Part shown: positions 1 through 9,140 of the stretch, piece after piece
Layout of the letters: each line of letters begins with the position of its first letter
Numbering within the stretch: position 1 is the first letter of the stretch
Assembly: GCA_003024985.2 (NCBI GenBank)
Contig: PXIH01S0096209.1
Length of the DNA stretch: 12,760 bases
Direction: 5' to 3' (one strand)
Source of the DNA: Euperipatoides rowelli
Taxonomy: Eukaryota > Onychophora > Udeonychophora > Euonychophora > Peripatopsidae
Position numbers and translations under genes: made by a program
Notes under the pieces: model-generated
What the model was told of the DNA's origin: nothing
Seen by the model: the letters and a program-made list of their open reading frames with translations, nothing else
The model's database searches: none

Positions 1-62
1 ATATTATTCTTGCTACCCTGTGTGTGTCTAGTGTATACATCCTAGGCTACGTTTTTTAAAAA

Positions 63-80
63 TCTCCGAGTTCTCGGAGA
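63..80. repeat. Perfect 8-bp palindrome with 2-nt spacer
   Basis: TCTCCGAG and CTCGGAGA are separated by TT just inside the left terminal repeat of the 30-814 element. A related but imperfect arrangement lies inside the right end. Subterminal palindromes like this can serve as transposase binding sites; that role is inferred. Confidence 0.7.
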
Positions 81-177
81 ACTATAAGAGAAGCTCTGAA
101 TCTGAAGAAGTCGGATTTTAAAAAAATCGGGGGATTCTCTATTGCGGATTTAATAATCCCTGATGAATGAACTATCA

Positions 178-196
178 GAGAAGTCTCTGACTTCTC
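178..196. repeat. Perfect 8-bp hairpin with 3-nt loop
   Basis: GAGAAGTC, loop TCT, then GACTTCTC form a perfect stem within the 30-814 element. A shorter stem, GGATT-TAAT-AATCC, precedes it at 146-159. The motif AGAGAAG recurs several times between 85 and 215. Confidence 0.7.
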
Positions 197-814
197 CAAG
201 AAAAAACATCAGGCTTCAGAGAAGTACCCACAATGCATTTTAAGTTTTGTAAACACAATCAAAATCCAAAATGGAGGAAAATAAACTTTATTGAAATTTA
301 TGTGTGTCAAATATGATGTAACTGGTTTAATGTATGTCTAGGCATTACTTGTTCTCCTTAATTTTCTTATTTTGACTATATGATATATTTTACAATGGTG
401 ATGACTATTTTTTAAATGCTGAAAAATTAATAGTTTTCAGTCAATGAGATAGCAATAGCTTCCATCTATGTCTTGGAGGCACATATAGAAAGCATATCTT
501 TAAAATGGATAACCCAGACATCACATGTACGATTGCTGCCACGGGCATGTTTTTTTTTATTTTTCTGTCTGACAGTTGACCTTTAAAAGCACCTTCAGGT
601 GATAGTTTAGCCAAATTTAGGCTTTTAACAGCTTTTTTTTTTACTGTACAATTTTTCTATTTTCGTCTCCATCTTTTATTTCTCTGTTAGCGTATTTTAA
701 TAATCTCGGACTCTGTCTTCTCTATTTATATTCTGTTAGTGCTCCGTGACGTGTACAATTTCTCGGAAATAGCTCAGAGATTTTTTTAAAATGTAGCCCT
801 AGTCTTTACACACT

Positions 815-1917
815 TATCTCCCTAATAGTGGAATCGGCAGTTTGGTTGGACGACCCCATTTAATTTGGACCACACTCAAATTATCATCCTTTTGTATATC
901 CACCACTTGGAATCATAGCATCAGCCAAATTTTACTATTCCATAATATTTTAACAAGTCACAGCATATAGCAAAACCAACTATATAGAAAAAAACAACTA
1001 TAATAGTAAAAAATTCTGCAAGAAAGTTTATTTACACTAGATAAAGATTTAAGCCAATCAATTCATAAAACTATCAATAAAAACAAGTGATAAAGTCAGT
1101 AGCTAATTAACATAAATAAAGATTATAAAAAACAACTAAAAGAAAATAATACATCCATAACTAAAATAAAATTTAAAAATAACAGAACATTATAAAATGC
1201 AAATATTACACTTATAAACATTACGCTTATACTATATACTATAAAAAATAAATAATATTTAGGCTAACTAATAGGTGTCTAAATTTATATGGATTTTAAA
1301 ATAAATAGTACTAAGAAATAAATTAGAAAAAACATTATTTAAGAGTTTGTATAGTAATAATTCCAAATTATCAACATAAGTGAATAAAAACAATTGAAAT
1401 GAATAGAAATGGTATTAAGTAAGAAACCAACATGAATAGATTCAAAGAAAAAGATATAATATCAATATTATTACAAAAGATCAAAAAAAAATATTTGAAT
1501 GTTTACTTCATGTTGCTTGTACCATGACAATTAAGGTGTGCACAGGTATATTGTCTGTAAAAGTCAAATTCAAATAAATATAACAAATATCTTGTATTTG
1601 TAAATTAATTAAGTAAATACAATAAGAAAAAAATGTCAATGATCTTTATTTAATTACATTGAAAATAATATTTAGGCAGTTAATTAAATATTGATCATTA
1701 AAACTCATTGTGGTGTTTCTAATACTATTTTGTAGAAATTTTCTAGATTAGATGAAACATTTGTGGTTTTCAACTGAAACTGTTAGTGTTAACTATGGTG
1801 TTATACTTTAAATAGAATTTAATAATATAACAAACAGCTGGAATAATTCAATAGAAGAGGGGAAGATGTGAAACAGATTAGACAGAACTGAAAGAAAAGC
1901 GAAAAAAAGATAAATAT
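815..1917. other. AT-rich stretch without a supported gene
   Basis: This stretch is very AT-rich and has no long reading frame on either strand. A short GC-richer island lies at about 825-910; its frames are brief and match no family I recognise. I see no terminal repeats or RNA gene here. Confidence 0.6.
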
Positions 1918-1921
1918 TTAA
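1918..1921. repeat. TTAA target-site duplication, left copy
   Basis: TTAA directly abuts the first base of the left terminal inverted repeat. Its partner is at 2563-2566. Confidence 0.75.
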
Positions 1922-2562
1922 AGGTCAAATGTAACGGATTTTTTAATTATTTTTTAATTATTGATTTTCAAAGATTTTTACTAAAAAAAAATTTCCANCA
2001 NAAAAAAAAAAAAAATAATAAAAAAAAAAAAGTTATTTACAATTCAATTTTTAAAATAATTGTCTTTATCTCCTCACCCTTAAAACAACATTGTCCACTT
2101 TACACACCAGGAGAGATATTTTGTGACATAATAGACGATAAATGAATACAGCTTGCTATACTTAACTATAGAATATTTGCTATATTTGTCAGCATAAATG
2201 TTTAAATACTTGTAAAAAATCATAATCCTTCGTGCTATTATGGTCCAATTTGTTTTTTTAAAAAAATCAAAATGACCTTTAATACAGATTGAAAACACCT
2301 CCATTTACATGTTAAATCATTACAAAGAAAACAGCTGTAGAGGCTATTTTGTCATCAAATTAATCTCAGACCCAAAAAAATGTGGAATCTTCAAATTGTA
2401 ATCTCAGACTGAGGGTAGCAATATTCTTTATTTTATCTTTGAATAACTTTTTTTTTATGCATTTTAATTTTTTTTTTTCCAGTGGCATTTTTTTTTATAG
2501 TAATTATCTTTGAAAATCAATAATAAAAAAAATAAATTAAGAAAATCCGTTACATTTTACCT
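1922..2562. mobile_element. TTAA-flanked MITE with ~120-bp terminal inverted repeats
   Basis: The left arm (1922-2042) and the reverse complement of the right arm (2440-2562) align closely. Both begin AGGT, then A/C, then AAATGTAACGGATTTT, and both contain ATTGATTTTCAAAGAT, an A-rich run and AAGTTATT. TTAA lies immediately outside both ends, at 1918-1921 and 2563-2566, as expected for a TTAA target duplication. The 641-bp element has no convincing coding region, so it would depend on a transposase elsewhere. TTAA duplications are typical of the piggyBac and Kolobok superfamilies, but the terminal bases do not let me choose between them. Two N bases (1998, 2001) lie in the left arm. Confidence 0.85.
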
Positions 2563-2566
2563 TTAA
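2563..2566. repeat. TTAA target-site duplication, right copy
   Basis: TTAA directly abuts the last base of the right terminal inverted repeat of the 1922-2562 element and mirrors the copy at 1918-1921. Confidence 0.75.
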
Positions 2567-3249
2567 TGCTTTAAGGTGTACCATCATAAAACTTAAAGTA
2601 ATGCAGAAAGAAAAATTATCCATACAGTTCATTTTTTTTTACAAAAAATTAATCTTTCCTTAATTTTAAAATGAAGTTCTAAAATGTGTTGACATGTAAC
2701 ACAAAATAAATACAACATGCAAAACTGATGAATTAAACATCACAATATACAGAATGTTACTTCCTGTTAAGCAACTTTATGGGTAATAATAAAAACCTTG
2801 ACTGCAATTGACACCTATTGTGTGTTATGAAAACTAAGTCACCGAGTGGACATTTTGAATGAGGCAAGACACAAGTGGCATATAACAAGGATCCTATAAA
2901 GCTACATATAGGATATTGAATGTTACACATATTATATTTATTATTGTTGATAAATGTTATTGATGACATAAAAAAGAGTGATTTCATTTCAACCCTCAAA
3001 TTTTTAATTAACCTAAGAATATAAAATGTTTATTAATTAATTAATTTATTTATTTTTATGACTTACTTGCCTGTTAAAAACAAAATAACACTAATCAAGC
3101 ATGTTAAGATAAAACTATTTTAGATCATTTCAACTTTATATTAGTTGTATATGGAAATTGTTGCCCTTTAATATGTATTAATAAGCAAACATAAGGATAA
3201 TTAAAATCCATACTAATATAATGTTAAGAAAAATCAAAAACTTACACAG
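2567..3249. other. AT-rich intergenic stretch with a slightly GC-richer core
   Basis: No supported gene lies here. A less AT-rich core at about 2755-2900 has an 80-residue frame on the - strand and shorter + frames, none matching a family I recognise. A small perfect hairpin (ATCCTAT, 11-nt loop, ATAGGAT) lies at about 2890-2914. TTAATTAATTAATT simple sequence lies near 3030-3050. Confidence 0.5.
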
Positions 3250-3453
3250 GAATTAATGATTAATAGGAGCAAAGGATTTACAATTATTAAAAATAAAAAT
3301 AATAAGTACTTTGAAATGTCTAATAATACAAAAAGTAATGTGTTGAATAAAGAAAAAATTCAAGTAAAAAATTATAAAGAATTAAAACAGTTAAGTATAT
3401 TAAATTCCAATGTTCCAATATCTAAACTGAATTATTTACTCGGGTATCAATAA
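3250..3453 (+). CDS. Candidate terminal exon of an unidentified gene
   Basis: After a possible 3' splice site (ACACAG ending at 3249) the frame stays open for 67 codons and stops at TAA 3451-3453. An internal ATG lies at 3256. The product is rich in Lys, Asn and Ile and ends in SKLNYLLGYQ, with an amphipathic stretch KELKQLSIL before it. AATAAA overlaps the stop codon and could act as a poly(A) signal. I do not recognise the family. A frame this long is expected a few times by chance in sequence this AT-rich, so this is only a candidate. The sequence AACTTAC at 3239 also reads as a GTAAGT donor on the other strand. Confidence 0.25.
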   Translation, partial: ELMINRSKGFTIIKNKNNKYFEMSNNTKSNVLNKEKIQVKNYKELKQLSILNSNVPISKLNYLLGYQ

Positions 3454-3780
3454 AGTTGCAATTTTATATTTCCATTCTTTATTTAAAGTTTAAATTTTAT
3501 TTCTTTTAAATATATATTAAAAAAATAACCATTCATTAGCTTGAAAACTTACACACATAGAGCATAATATTGTTAGCTAACAATTGTTTGACATACTGTT
3601 TGTATTTCTAAATTCTAATCTTTAAAATAAAAACAGTCATTATAATCTAAATGTAGCGATGGTGTCTTATTACTCTATTTGACTAAAACAAATTATACCA
3701 TTAATTAATTAATCTACATTAATGTAAAGCTAATGATATACAACCTATTGTGTTGGTGATTTAGTTTGTTAAATTTTTCT
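3454..3780. other. AT-rich spacer between two convergent coding candidates
   Basis: No gene is supported here. TTTATT near 3477 and 3495 gives AATAAA on the - strand and could serve as poly(A) signals for the candidate ending at 3781. The rest is low-complexity AT sequence. Confidence 0.45.
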
Positions 3781-3913
3781 TTAAAATAAATATGACAAAT
3801 AATTACTATTTCTTTTATTTTCCCAATACCAAAACAATTTCCAGGCCATAAATAGAATGGTACTACCAAAAGCAACTAGTGTTGTGTTTGGCCCAACCCA
3901 TTGAAAACTATTA
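3781..3913 (-). CDS. Candidate membrane-protein exon, unidentified
   Basis: On the - strand the reading frame ending at 3781 (stop TAA) encodes a tryptophan-rich hydrophobic segment. It runs from about FQWVGPNTTLVAFG through STILFMAWKLFWYW to ENKRN, which looks like one transmembrane helix followed by a positively charged tail. The segment is less AT-rich than its surroundings, and four Trp residues are unusual for random AT-rich DNA. A weak acceptor (ATAATAG or ATCAAAG) may precede it near 3907-3920; a GTAATT near 3802 could be a donor, leaving an internal exon. It lies just beyond the 3' end of the LINE, so the LINE could sit in an intron. The family is not recognised, and the 5' boundary given here is approximate. 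Confidence 0.3.
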
Positions 3914-3969
3914 TATGCTTTGATAAAAGTAACCAAGTTACTGCATGTCACTGTACAAATTTTAAAGCA

Positions 3970-4040
3970 ATATATATATATATTTTTTTTTTGGGGGGGG
4001 GGGGGGGGGAGTATGCCCCCCAAAAAAACAATTTATTAAA
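3970..4040 (-). other. LINE 3' end: poly(A) signal, C run, A run and (TA)n tail
   Basis: On the - strand AATAAA (complement of 4032-4037) is followed by GGGGGG, a short spacer, 17 C (3993-4009), 10 A (3983-3992) and an alternating TA run to about 3970. Poly(A) tails with simple-repeat extensions are usual at LINE 3' ends. The T7G6 and C17A10 runs on this strand could also pair as a hairpin. Confidence 0.6.
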
Positions 4041-4534
4041 CCAAAAAGAGGACCCCACAAATGCAAATATAACCAATTTCAATTCATATAAGACATATTA
4101 CATGATAACAGTCAGCATTGCAAAAAAGAACAAAAACCTTACCATTGTCCTTGCTGGTAAGTTGCGACTAAAATAGCAGCCAAAAGGAGCCCTCATCACT
4201 GATGACCTAGTCCACCGCCACCAACTCTGCCAGAAAAATGTCAAAAAAAAAAGCTTGCAATTGTTGATTCCTCCACTTGTGAGCAAAAACCGTCCCTGGC
4301 AAGAACTGGAAATCCTTTCTAACCAGTTCTCCAAATTGCAAAATTATATATGGCCAAGGCCTCATGTGAACGCCTTGAAAAATTGCATAATTGCAAACTT
4401 TCCATAGAGAAAAAAAAAAGACAAGTAATGCGACGAAAATAAAATCCTTATTTTGAATCAAATTAACGAAAAGGTCATAAAGAGGCCTAGTAAATAAATC
4501 TTAGCTGAAAAAATGAGTTACACGATTCCTTGCT

Positions 4535-4605
4535 TATTGTAAGATGTGACAATCCTGGAACAAGTGTATTAAGGATTCTGGCTGGTTACAAAAGGGCAAT
4601 TAGCA
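4535..4605 (-). other. C-terminal CCHC zinc finger of ORF2
   Basis: The - strand encodes NC, then PFCNQPESLIHLFQDC after a one-base loss in a T run. This gives the spacing C-x2-C-x8-H-x4-C seen in the zinc finger that follows RT in L1-like and plant LINEs (zf-RVT type). A downstream segment, LWKVCNYAIFQG (about 4370-4405), resembles the W-x-x-RN helix that usually follows that finger. Confidence 0.6.
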
Positions 4606-4989
4606 TCCCCATTAAAATAATACCACTATATCAGCAACTCTCTTGTAAAACAGGGTTTGTTGAGAGCCGGAAGAAGAAATCGTTTAAGTTGTGTGAAAAA
4701 TAATTCTGTTTGAAAAACTTATAATATGGTAATAACAACTTAGCCATAGGGCAGGGATGTATTCATCATCCAAAACTGCAGAAAGAGCCCTATAAGTAAA
4801 CTTAGTTGCATCATGGTAATCACATGAGTCCATCATGTTCATATAGGTGGTCCTTAAAAGAACCAAAGATGGGGGGCTCTTCACCATATGGTGGTGCTGT
4901 GTCCTTAGGCTCAAAGTATGAGCAGTGGTTTAGATTGCCTGCATAGGTTATATAAGAAAGAAAATGATTGGCTCTCATCACCAATGAAA

Positions 4990-6170
4990 TTAGATCAAAT
5001 TGATGCATTCCTAGTCCGCCTAATTTCAGTGGTAAGCAAAGTCTATGTCTGGATATAGGCACAAGCTGTGTGCCCCAGAGAATATGGTGGGCAATGGAGT
5101 AAAGCTTATTGATAAAGGAATTTCTAACTTGCAGATGTGGTAAATAGTAGTATGCTGCAGGTAACAGATAGGTGTTAATGATTTTTACTTAGGTTAACAA
5201 TGAATGGTGTCAATACTGCCTGTGCCTGTGAAATTTGGCAATTATTCGGTCCTGTAAAATACGCCTAACATCAAAGCCAGTGTATGGGTACAGAAAACTC
5301 AGGAAGGTCACTGGAAGCTCATTGTTGTAGTGTGAATCTGATTGGTTTGTGCAAGGGTACCATATACAAGTTTTATCTGCATTGAATACAGACTCAGACT
5401 GACATGTGATTTGTTTCAACAGCTGGAATTCTTTTGGTATATTTTCCTGTCCATGCATGAAAATGGTGATGTCATCTACATAAGTCATTACTTGAATAAA
5501 GGCATTCATTGATGGCACCCAAACTCCTGACTGAAGTTGCTTAGATGCAGAATGAGTTTGTCTATATAAATGGCGAGCAGATTTGTGATTGTGTGATCCC
5601 CCTTTTCACTGGGAATGAAAAATAATGCCGCACTCAAAGCTTCAAGGATATAGACTTATTGGTGAGATAATTAATTATCCCCCAGGAGAGGGAAGAGGGC
5701 TTGAAATAATGCAAGATCCATGACACTAAGTAACTATTGCTCACATAATCAAATGCTTTCTTTATATCCAGAAACACGATGGCCAAATCCTTCTTGTGAT
5801 GTCTCCTAGCATAGTGCATGATTTGTTGTAAAATTTTGATTGGTGTATTGATGGTTCGGGATTTCATCCCAAAATGATAAGGTGAAAGTAAAATGGGTAA
5901 AAGATTGTTCAACTTATTGTTCAAAATTCTATAGAAGATCTTAGAATCTAGATTATGCATGTTAATGGGATGTGTTTTGGATAGGTCCAAGCACTGATTA
6001 GGATCCAAGTCCCTTTTCCTATGTAGTAAAAGGTAAGACTGTGTAAATGGTCTGCAGTATATGGTATAAGAAGCCATGAATTGAAAAGTGCAACCAGGTT
6101 TGGCGTAGAAATGTAATTAGAAATTTTGTAAAAATTCACAGTCATCAAATCAGTCCCTGGGCACTTTGAA
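4990..6170 (-). other. Reverse transcriptase domain of ORF2, frameshifted
   Basis: KCPGTDLMTVNFYK (about 6115-6166) matches the N-terminal block of LINE reverse transcriptases. DPNQC followed by LDSKIFYRILNNKL matches the block before the palm. DIKKAFD (about 5747-5770) is motif A with its first catalytic Asp. VKRGITQ, a few codons before position 5550, resembles the RG-x-x-Q block. TYVDDITIF (about 5463-5488) is motif C with both catalytic Asp residues intact. CLPLKLGGLGMHQFD (about 4996-5040) is the thumb-side GGLG block. Catalytic residues survive, but the reading frame is broken between these blocks. Confidence 0.88.
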
Positions 6171-6799
6171 TGTTCAGTTGGGCCAGTGCATGTCAATATC
6201 CACTGAAGTGATCTGGAAATTATGCTGTGATTGGACGTCGGGATGAATAGGAAAATATATTAATTAGTTAAAGTCCGAGAAGTACACTTTAGAGATGTAT
6301 TTGTAAATATAACTTAGAATTGCCAATCATGAGATGTTGTCCTTCCCATCAAAGATGAAACTTATGGGAGGTTACCGACTTTTGTTAAATACAATGACAT
6401 TGTGAGAGAATAAATTTCTTGACCTGAGGCTACAATAATTTTTTCAAAGGATATATAGCTGCTCCGACTGCAAGCGCTGTTTAATGGAGTTTAATTCCCG
6501 CTGGAATTTTCTGAAAAAAGTCACCTGGGTGTGGTCTATATTCACCATGGCATTTATAAGGTCTTGAAGGTCAACCAGTCTTTGACAAGTCATATGCTTT
6601 GAGTAAGAATGAAAGTCAATTAGACTCATAAAAATATATGATTTAAAGAGGTAATAGTTCTCAACAGTAAATGAGTGAAAAAGCATTTGAGTAGTATCAA
6701 TATAAAGGTTTGAAAAGAAAAGAGGATTAAAGTAATTTTGTGGTGCTATAAATGTATGGCGTTGCTTGGCTGCATACACCGGGAGTATAACGGGTCAGA

Positions 6800-7430
6800 C
6801 TGACCCTAATTTCATAATCAACGCTGCATGGTTGGACAAGGCATTGAAATAATTGTTAAATTCAGTGCTAGAAACCATTCACCTTGAGATAAATAAAAAC
6901 TCCAAAGTATTGGCTGCATTGGATAAGTGAGTGGGAAGAGCCTCCCGACCGTGTGGACTAGTCATTATTAGACGATCAAAGATAACACTAAAATGAGGAT
7001 TGTCAAGCAAGCCCCGATGGTTAAAGTCACAGGTTAATATTATATAATCCCTCATGATAGGAGATAGTTGAGCATCTCTGAGAAAATTGCCCGATTAGCA
7101 ACCAGCCTTAAATGTGCATAATAATTGAGCAATACTAGGGTATGACCATCGTGGACCAAAGACAAAACAATGGTAATGTCTGAAACTATCAGGTGCTTCC
7201 AAATCATAATGAGAATGCCCTGAACCGCCATGAGGGCGTTTTTTTGGAAACAATGAAAACAATTGGGAAAATTTTTTATACTCCTCCCCCCCCTCATTGG
7301 ACACCCCTCTCAGCTCTTAATTTAGTCTCCTGAATGAAACAAATGTCCATGTCATGGAGTACCGTACCAAAAACGACTTAAACATCATTTTGGCGATTGA
7401 AAAAAAAATTGTGTTAGCAATGAGTTTACT
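6800..7430 (-). other. AP-type endonuclease domain of ORF2, degenerate
   Basis: Motifs of the exonuclease-endonuclease-phosphatase fold appear in order. DICFIQETKL (about 7318-7363) carries the metal-binding Glu of the QET motif. GILIMIWK and LVHDGHTLVLLNYYA correspond to the central strands. CDFNHRG (7011-7031) corresponds to GDFN. SNHAAL (6813-6833) corresponds to the terminal SDH motif. Two key positions have changed: Gly to Cys in GDFN, and the Asp of SDH to Asn, the latter expected to abolish activity. Confidence 0.8.
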
Positions 7431-8079
7431 TAAAAATAGTGGTTGCTGTGGTATCAAATTATTTAAGGTTTTTGGATTTAAGACACCAGTGTAGATCTAG
7501 TTTCTGCTCCTGCCTGCACAGTCTTTAGGCTTCCACTCATTGGTGTATCTCCATCCACCTAGACTGTTAATATTTGACCCATTAGGAATGTCTTACTAGG
7601 AAATCCTTAATATATTTTTTTGACTTTGTTGGGTATTTTGACCTCATTGGGTATTTATTGGGTATTTATGGTCTGTTTTTGGGGAGTGTTTAAATTTGGG
7701 TATATATTGTGGGATTTTACTTCTACCCAGAACACCGACCCACTCATTGTGTGGGTTTCTTAATTTGAAGAATCACTGTCAGTTTGTTGGGAAACTCCAT
7801 CGTTTACTGGGACTATGACCCATTGACCCCTATGTACTTTTTTCCCTTTTATGGGTGGTCATGTTTAATTTCCCACATGCAAATTCCATTTGGGTCATAG
7901 GCGTTTACAGCCATATCCCAATTATAAAAGGGGCTGTCTTTTTGTTGGGTGGGGTCCTGTTGTTGTCTTGTCCAAAGTTAGAGTTGTAAATTATCCTGTT
8001 TGCTGTCCTTTTTGGTGAAAGTGGAATGTTATATACTTTTCTGTCTATATTATTTTCATATTTTGGTATATTACTTACT

Positions 8080-8525
8080 GGGTAGATTTTCCCTTAAGCC
8101 TTTGACCTCTGTCAGCAACTGCTCTATTGTTTGGGATTTTTTGATGAACATGATTTCCTTTATTGGACTGGGTAATTTTAAGGTAATTCTTTCAATTTTT
8201 TTGCTTATCGTATGGTCAGGTTTCAATTGATTTTGTAGCTCAAGTGCTATCAGTATAAATCATTCCATGTCAAAGTGTGTTTTAAACGTTAATCTGTCCA
8301 AAGTCTCCTTGATTTTGACTTTGACGACCCAATATGAAAGTATTCTAGCTCTTACCTTATCTCATGACTCTACCTCTAATCTAATCAAATTCTACCACTA
8401 AAGGGCCTTGTTTTTCAAAAATATATAAAAACTTTCTACAAGTTCCTGTTCCATTACTGTCAAGCCTTTTAAGAATGATTCTAACTTTTCTAAGAACCTC
8501 TCCGGGTTTGAACCATCAAAAACTG
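8080..8525 (-). other. Gag (capsid-like) domain within ORF1
   Basis: The translated - strand runs from FDGSNPERFLEKLESFL to about TEVKGLRENLPS in one frame with three isolated in-frame stops. The order F-x-G-x-x-P-x-x-FL, then A-x-W-W, SxD, a long helical middle with QNQLKPDHTISKKIE, and a final IEQLLTEVKGL is the layout of Ty3-type Retrotrans_gag domains. This is family recognition by eye. The usual owner of this domain is an LTR retrotransposon, which makes its place before a LINE endonuclease notable. Confidence 0.6.
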
Positions 8526-8954
8526 GTTTATCTTCACTTAAAAGGCTTGTCAGGGAATTTGGGGGTCTATTGCTGCATCTATGTATCTTTTCTGTAGTTG
8601 TGACAGTTATTTCCTCATCCTGGTCAAATGTCCAAGCTATTATGACTTTAATGGTTTGTTGTGATGTCTTTAAGTTCTTATAGTCTTTGCTTTCTTTGTT
8701 TAGTATGTCTTCTGTGTCCATTAATGTCTTATTTTTTGATGGGTGTTTCTACTTATTTTTTTTAAGTTTTTCTAGTTTTGTGGTATTCTCTGTTATTTTA
8801 ATTGCAGTTATAGTTAGCTTAGTGTTAGTCTCATGTGTTATGTTCTGTTTGTATTCTTCTAATTTTGCTTCAAATTCCTGTCTCATTTTTGTTTCTATAC
8901 TTGTCAATGCAGTGTAATTGTGTTAATTGTCCTTGTTTATTGCTATTCAGATCT

Positions 8955-9140
8955 TCTAATTTACTGTCTAATTTTTGTATGTTCTCATCTAGTTTGTTCT
9001 CTAATTTTTGTGTGTTGTCATCTAGCTTATTGTCTAGTTTTTGTATGTTGTTTTCTAGTTTTTGTGTATTATTGTCCAATTTGTTGTCCAATTTTTGCAT
9101 GTTATCATACAATTTGTTGTTAAAATTTGTCTGAGATTCA
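8955..9140 (-). repeat. 33-bp tandem repeat coding an 11-residue coiled-coil repeat
   Basis: Six consecutive units start at 8955, 8988, 9021, 9054, 9075 and 9108. All are 33 bp except the fourth, which is 21 bp. On the - strand they encode repeats of the form QKLDNKLDNNT, with one 7-residue unit (QKLENNI). Every length is a multiple of 3, so unit gain or loss kept the frame. The 11-residue period, with Leu at fixed places, predicts a hendecad coiled coil for ORF1 oligomerisation. Confidence 0.85.

Larger units (their letters stand above)
30..814. mobile_element. Non-autonomous element with ~46-bp terminal inverted repeats
   Basis: The left end (about 30-76) and the reverse complement of the right end (about 768-814) align over about 46 bases at roughly 80% identity. 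They share the order AGTGT, CTAGG, GCTAC, a T/A run, AAATCTC and GAG. The 785-bp span has no credible reading frame, which suits a MITE-like non-autonomous DNA transposon. Several short perfect palindromes sit just inside the left end. No convincing target-site duplication was found, so the outer boundary is uncertain: CTAGG at 42 and its partner at 802 mark a second possible limit. The superfamily is not assigned. Confidence 0.65.
4098..7440 (-). pseudogene. LINE ORF2 remnant: endonuclease, reverse transcriptase, CCHC finger
   Basis: Conserved blocks occur in the right order on the - strand but in shifting frames: endonuclease (about 6800-7430), a helical linker (6444-6779), reverse transcriptase (about 4990-6170) and a C-terminal zinc finger (about 4535-4600). 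ORF2 proteins nick target DNA and copy element RNA at the nick. At least eight frameshifts or stops separate the blocks, for example a stop right after the ERGVQ motif near 7310. The linker is the longest undamaged part together with the 147-residue RT segment at 5634-6077. No single start codon can be assigned. Homopolymer length changes account for some of the frameshifts. Confidence 0.85.

Noticed and set aside
815-910. GC-richer island with a short - strand frame containing KWGRP
   Set aside because: It is too short and matches no family; it may be flanking repeat sequence of the neighbouring element.
2080-2304. 74-residue - strand frame inside the TTAA element
   Set aside because: The composition is low-complexity Tyr, Lys and Ile without motifs, and the element looks non-autonomous.
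2757-2999. 80-residue - strand frame in a GC-richer patch, considered as a piggyBac-derived protein
   Set aside because: No motif of a known transposase or host family could be matched, and the frame length is expected by chance in AT-rich DNA.
3781-4023. The N-terminal part of the - strand frame with a poly-proline stretch
   Set aside because: The prolines come from the C run of the LINE tail and the following residues from the TA tract; only the part below about 3913 was kept as a candidate.
8687-9134. + strand frames rich in Leu, Cys, Ser and Phe
   Set aside because: They are antisense shadows of the ORF1 coiled-coil repeats; the - strand reading gives coherent heptad and hendecad repeats followed by a gag domain.
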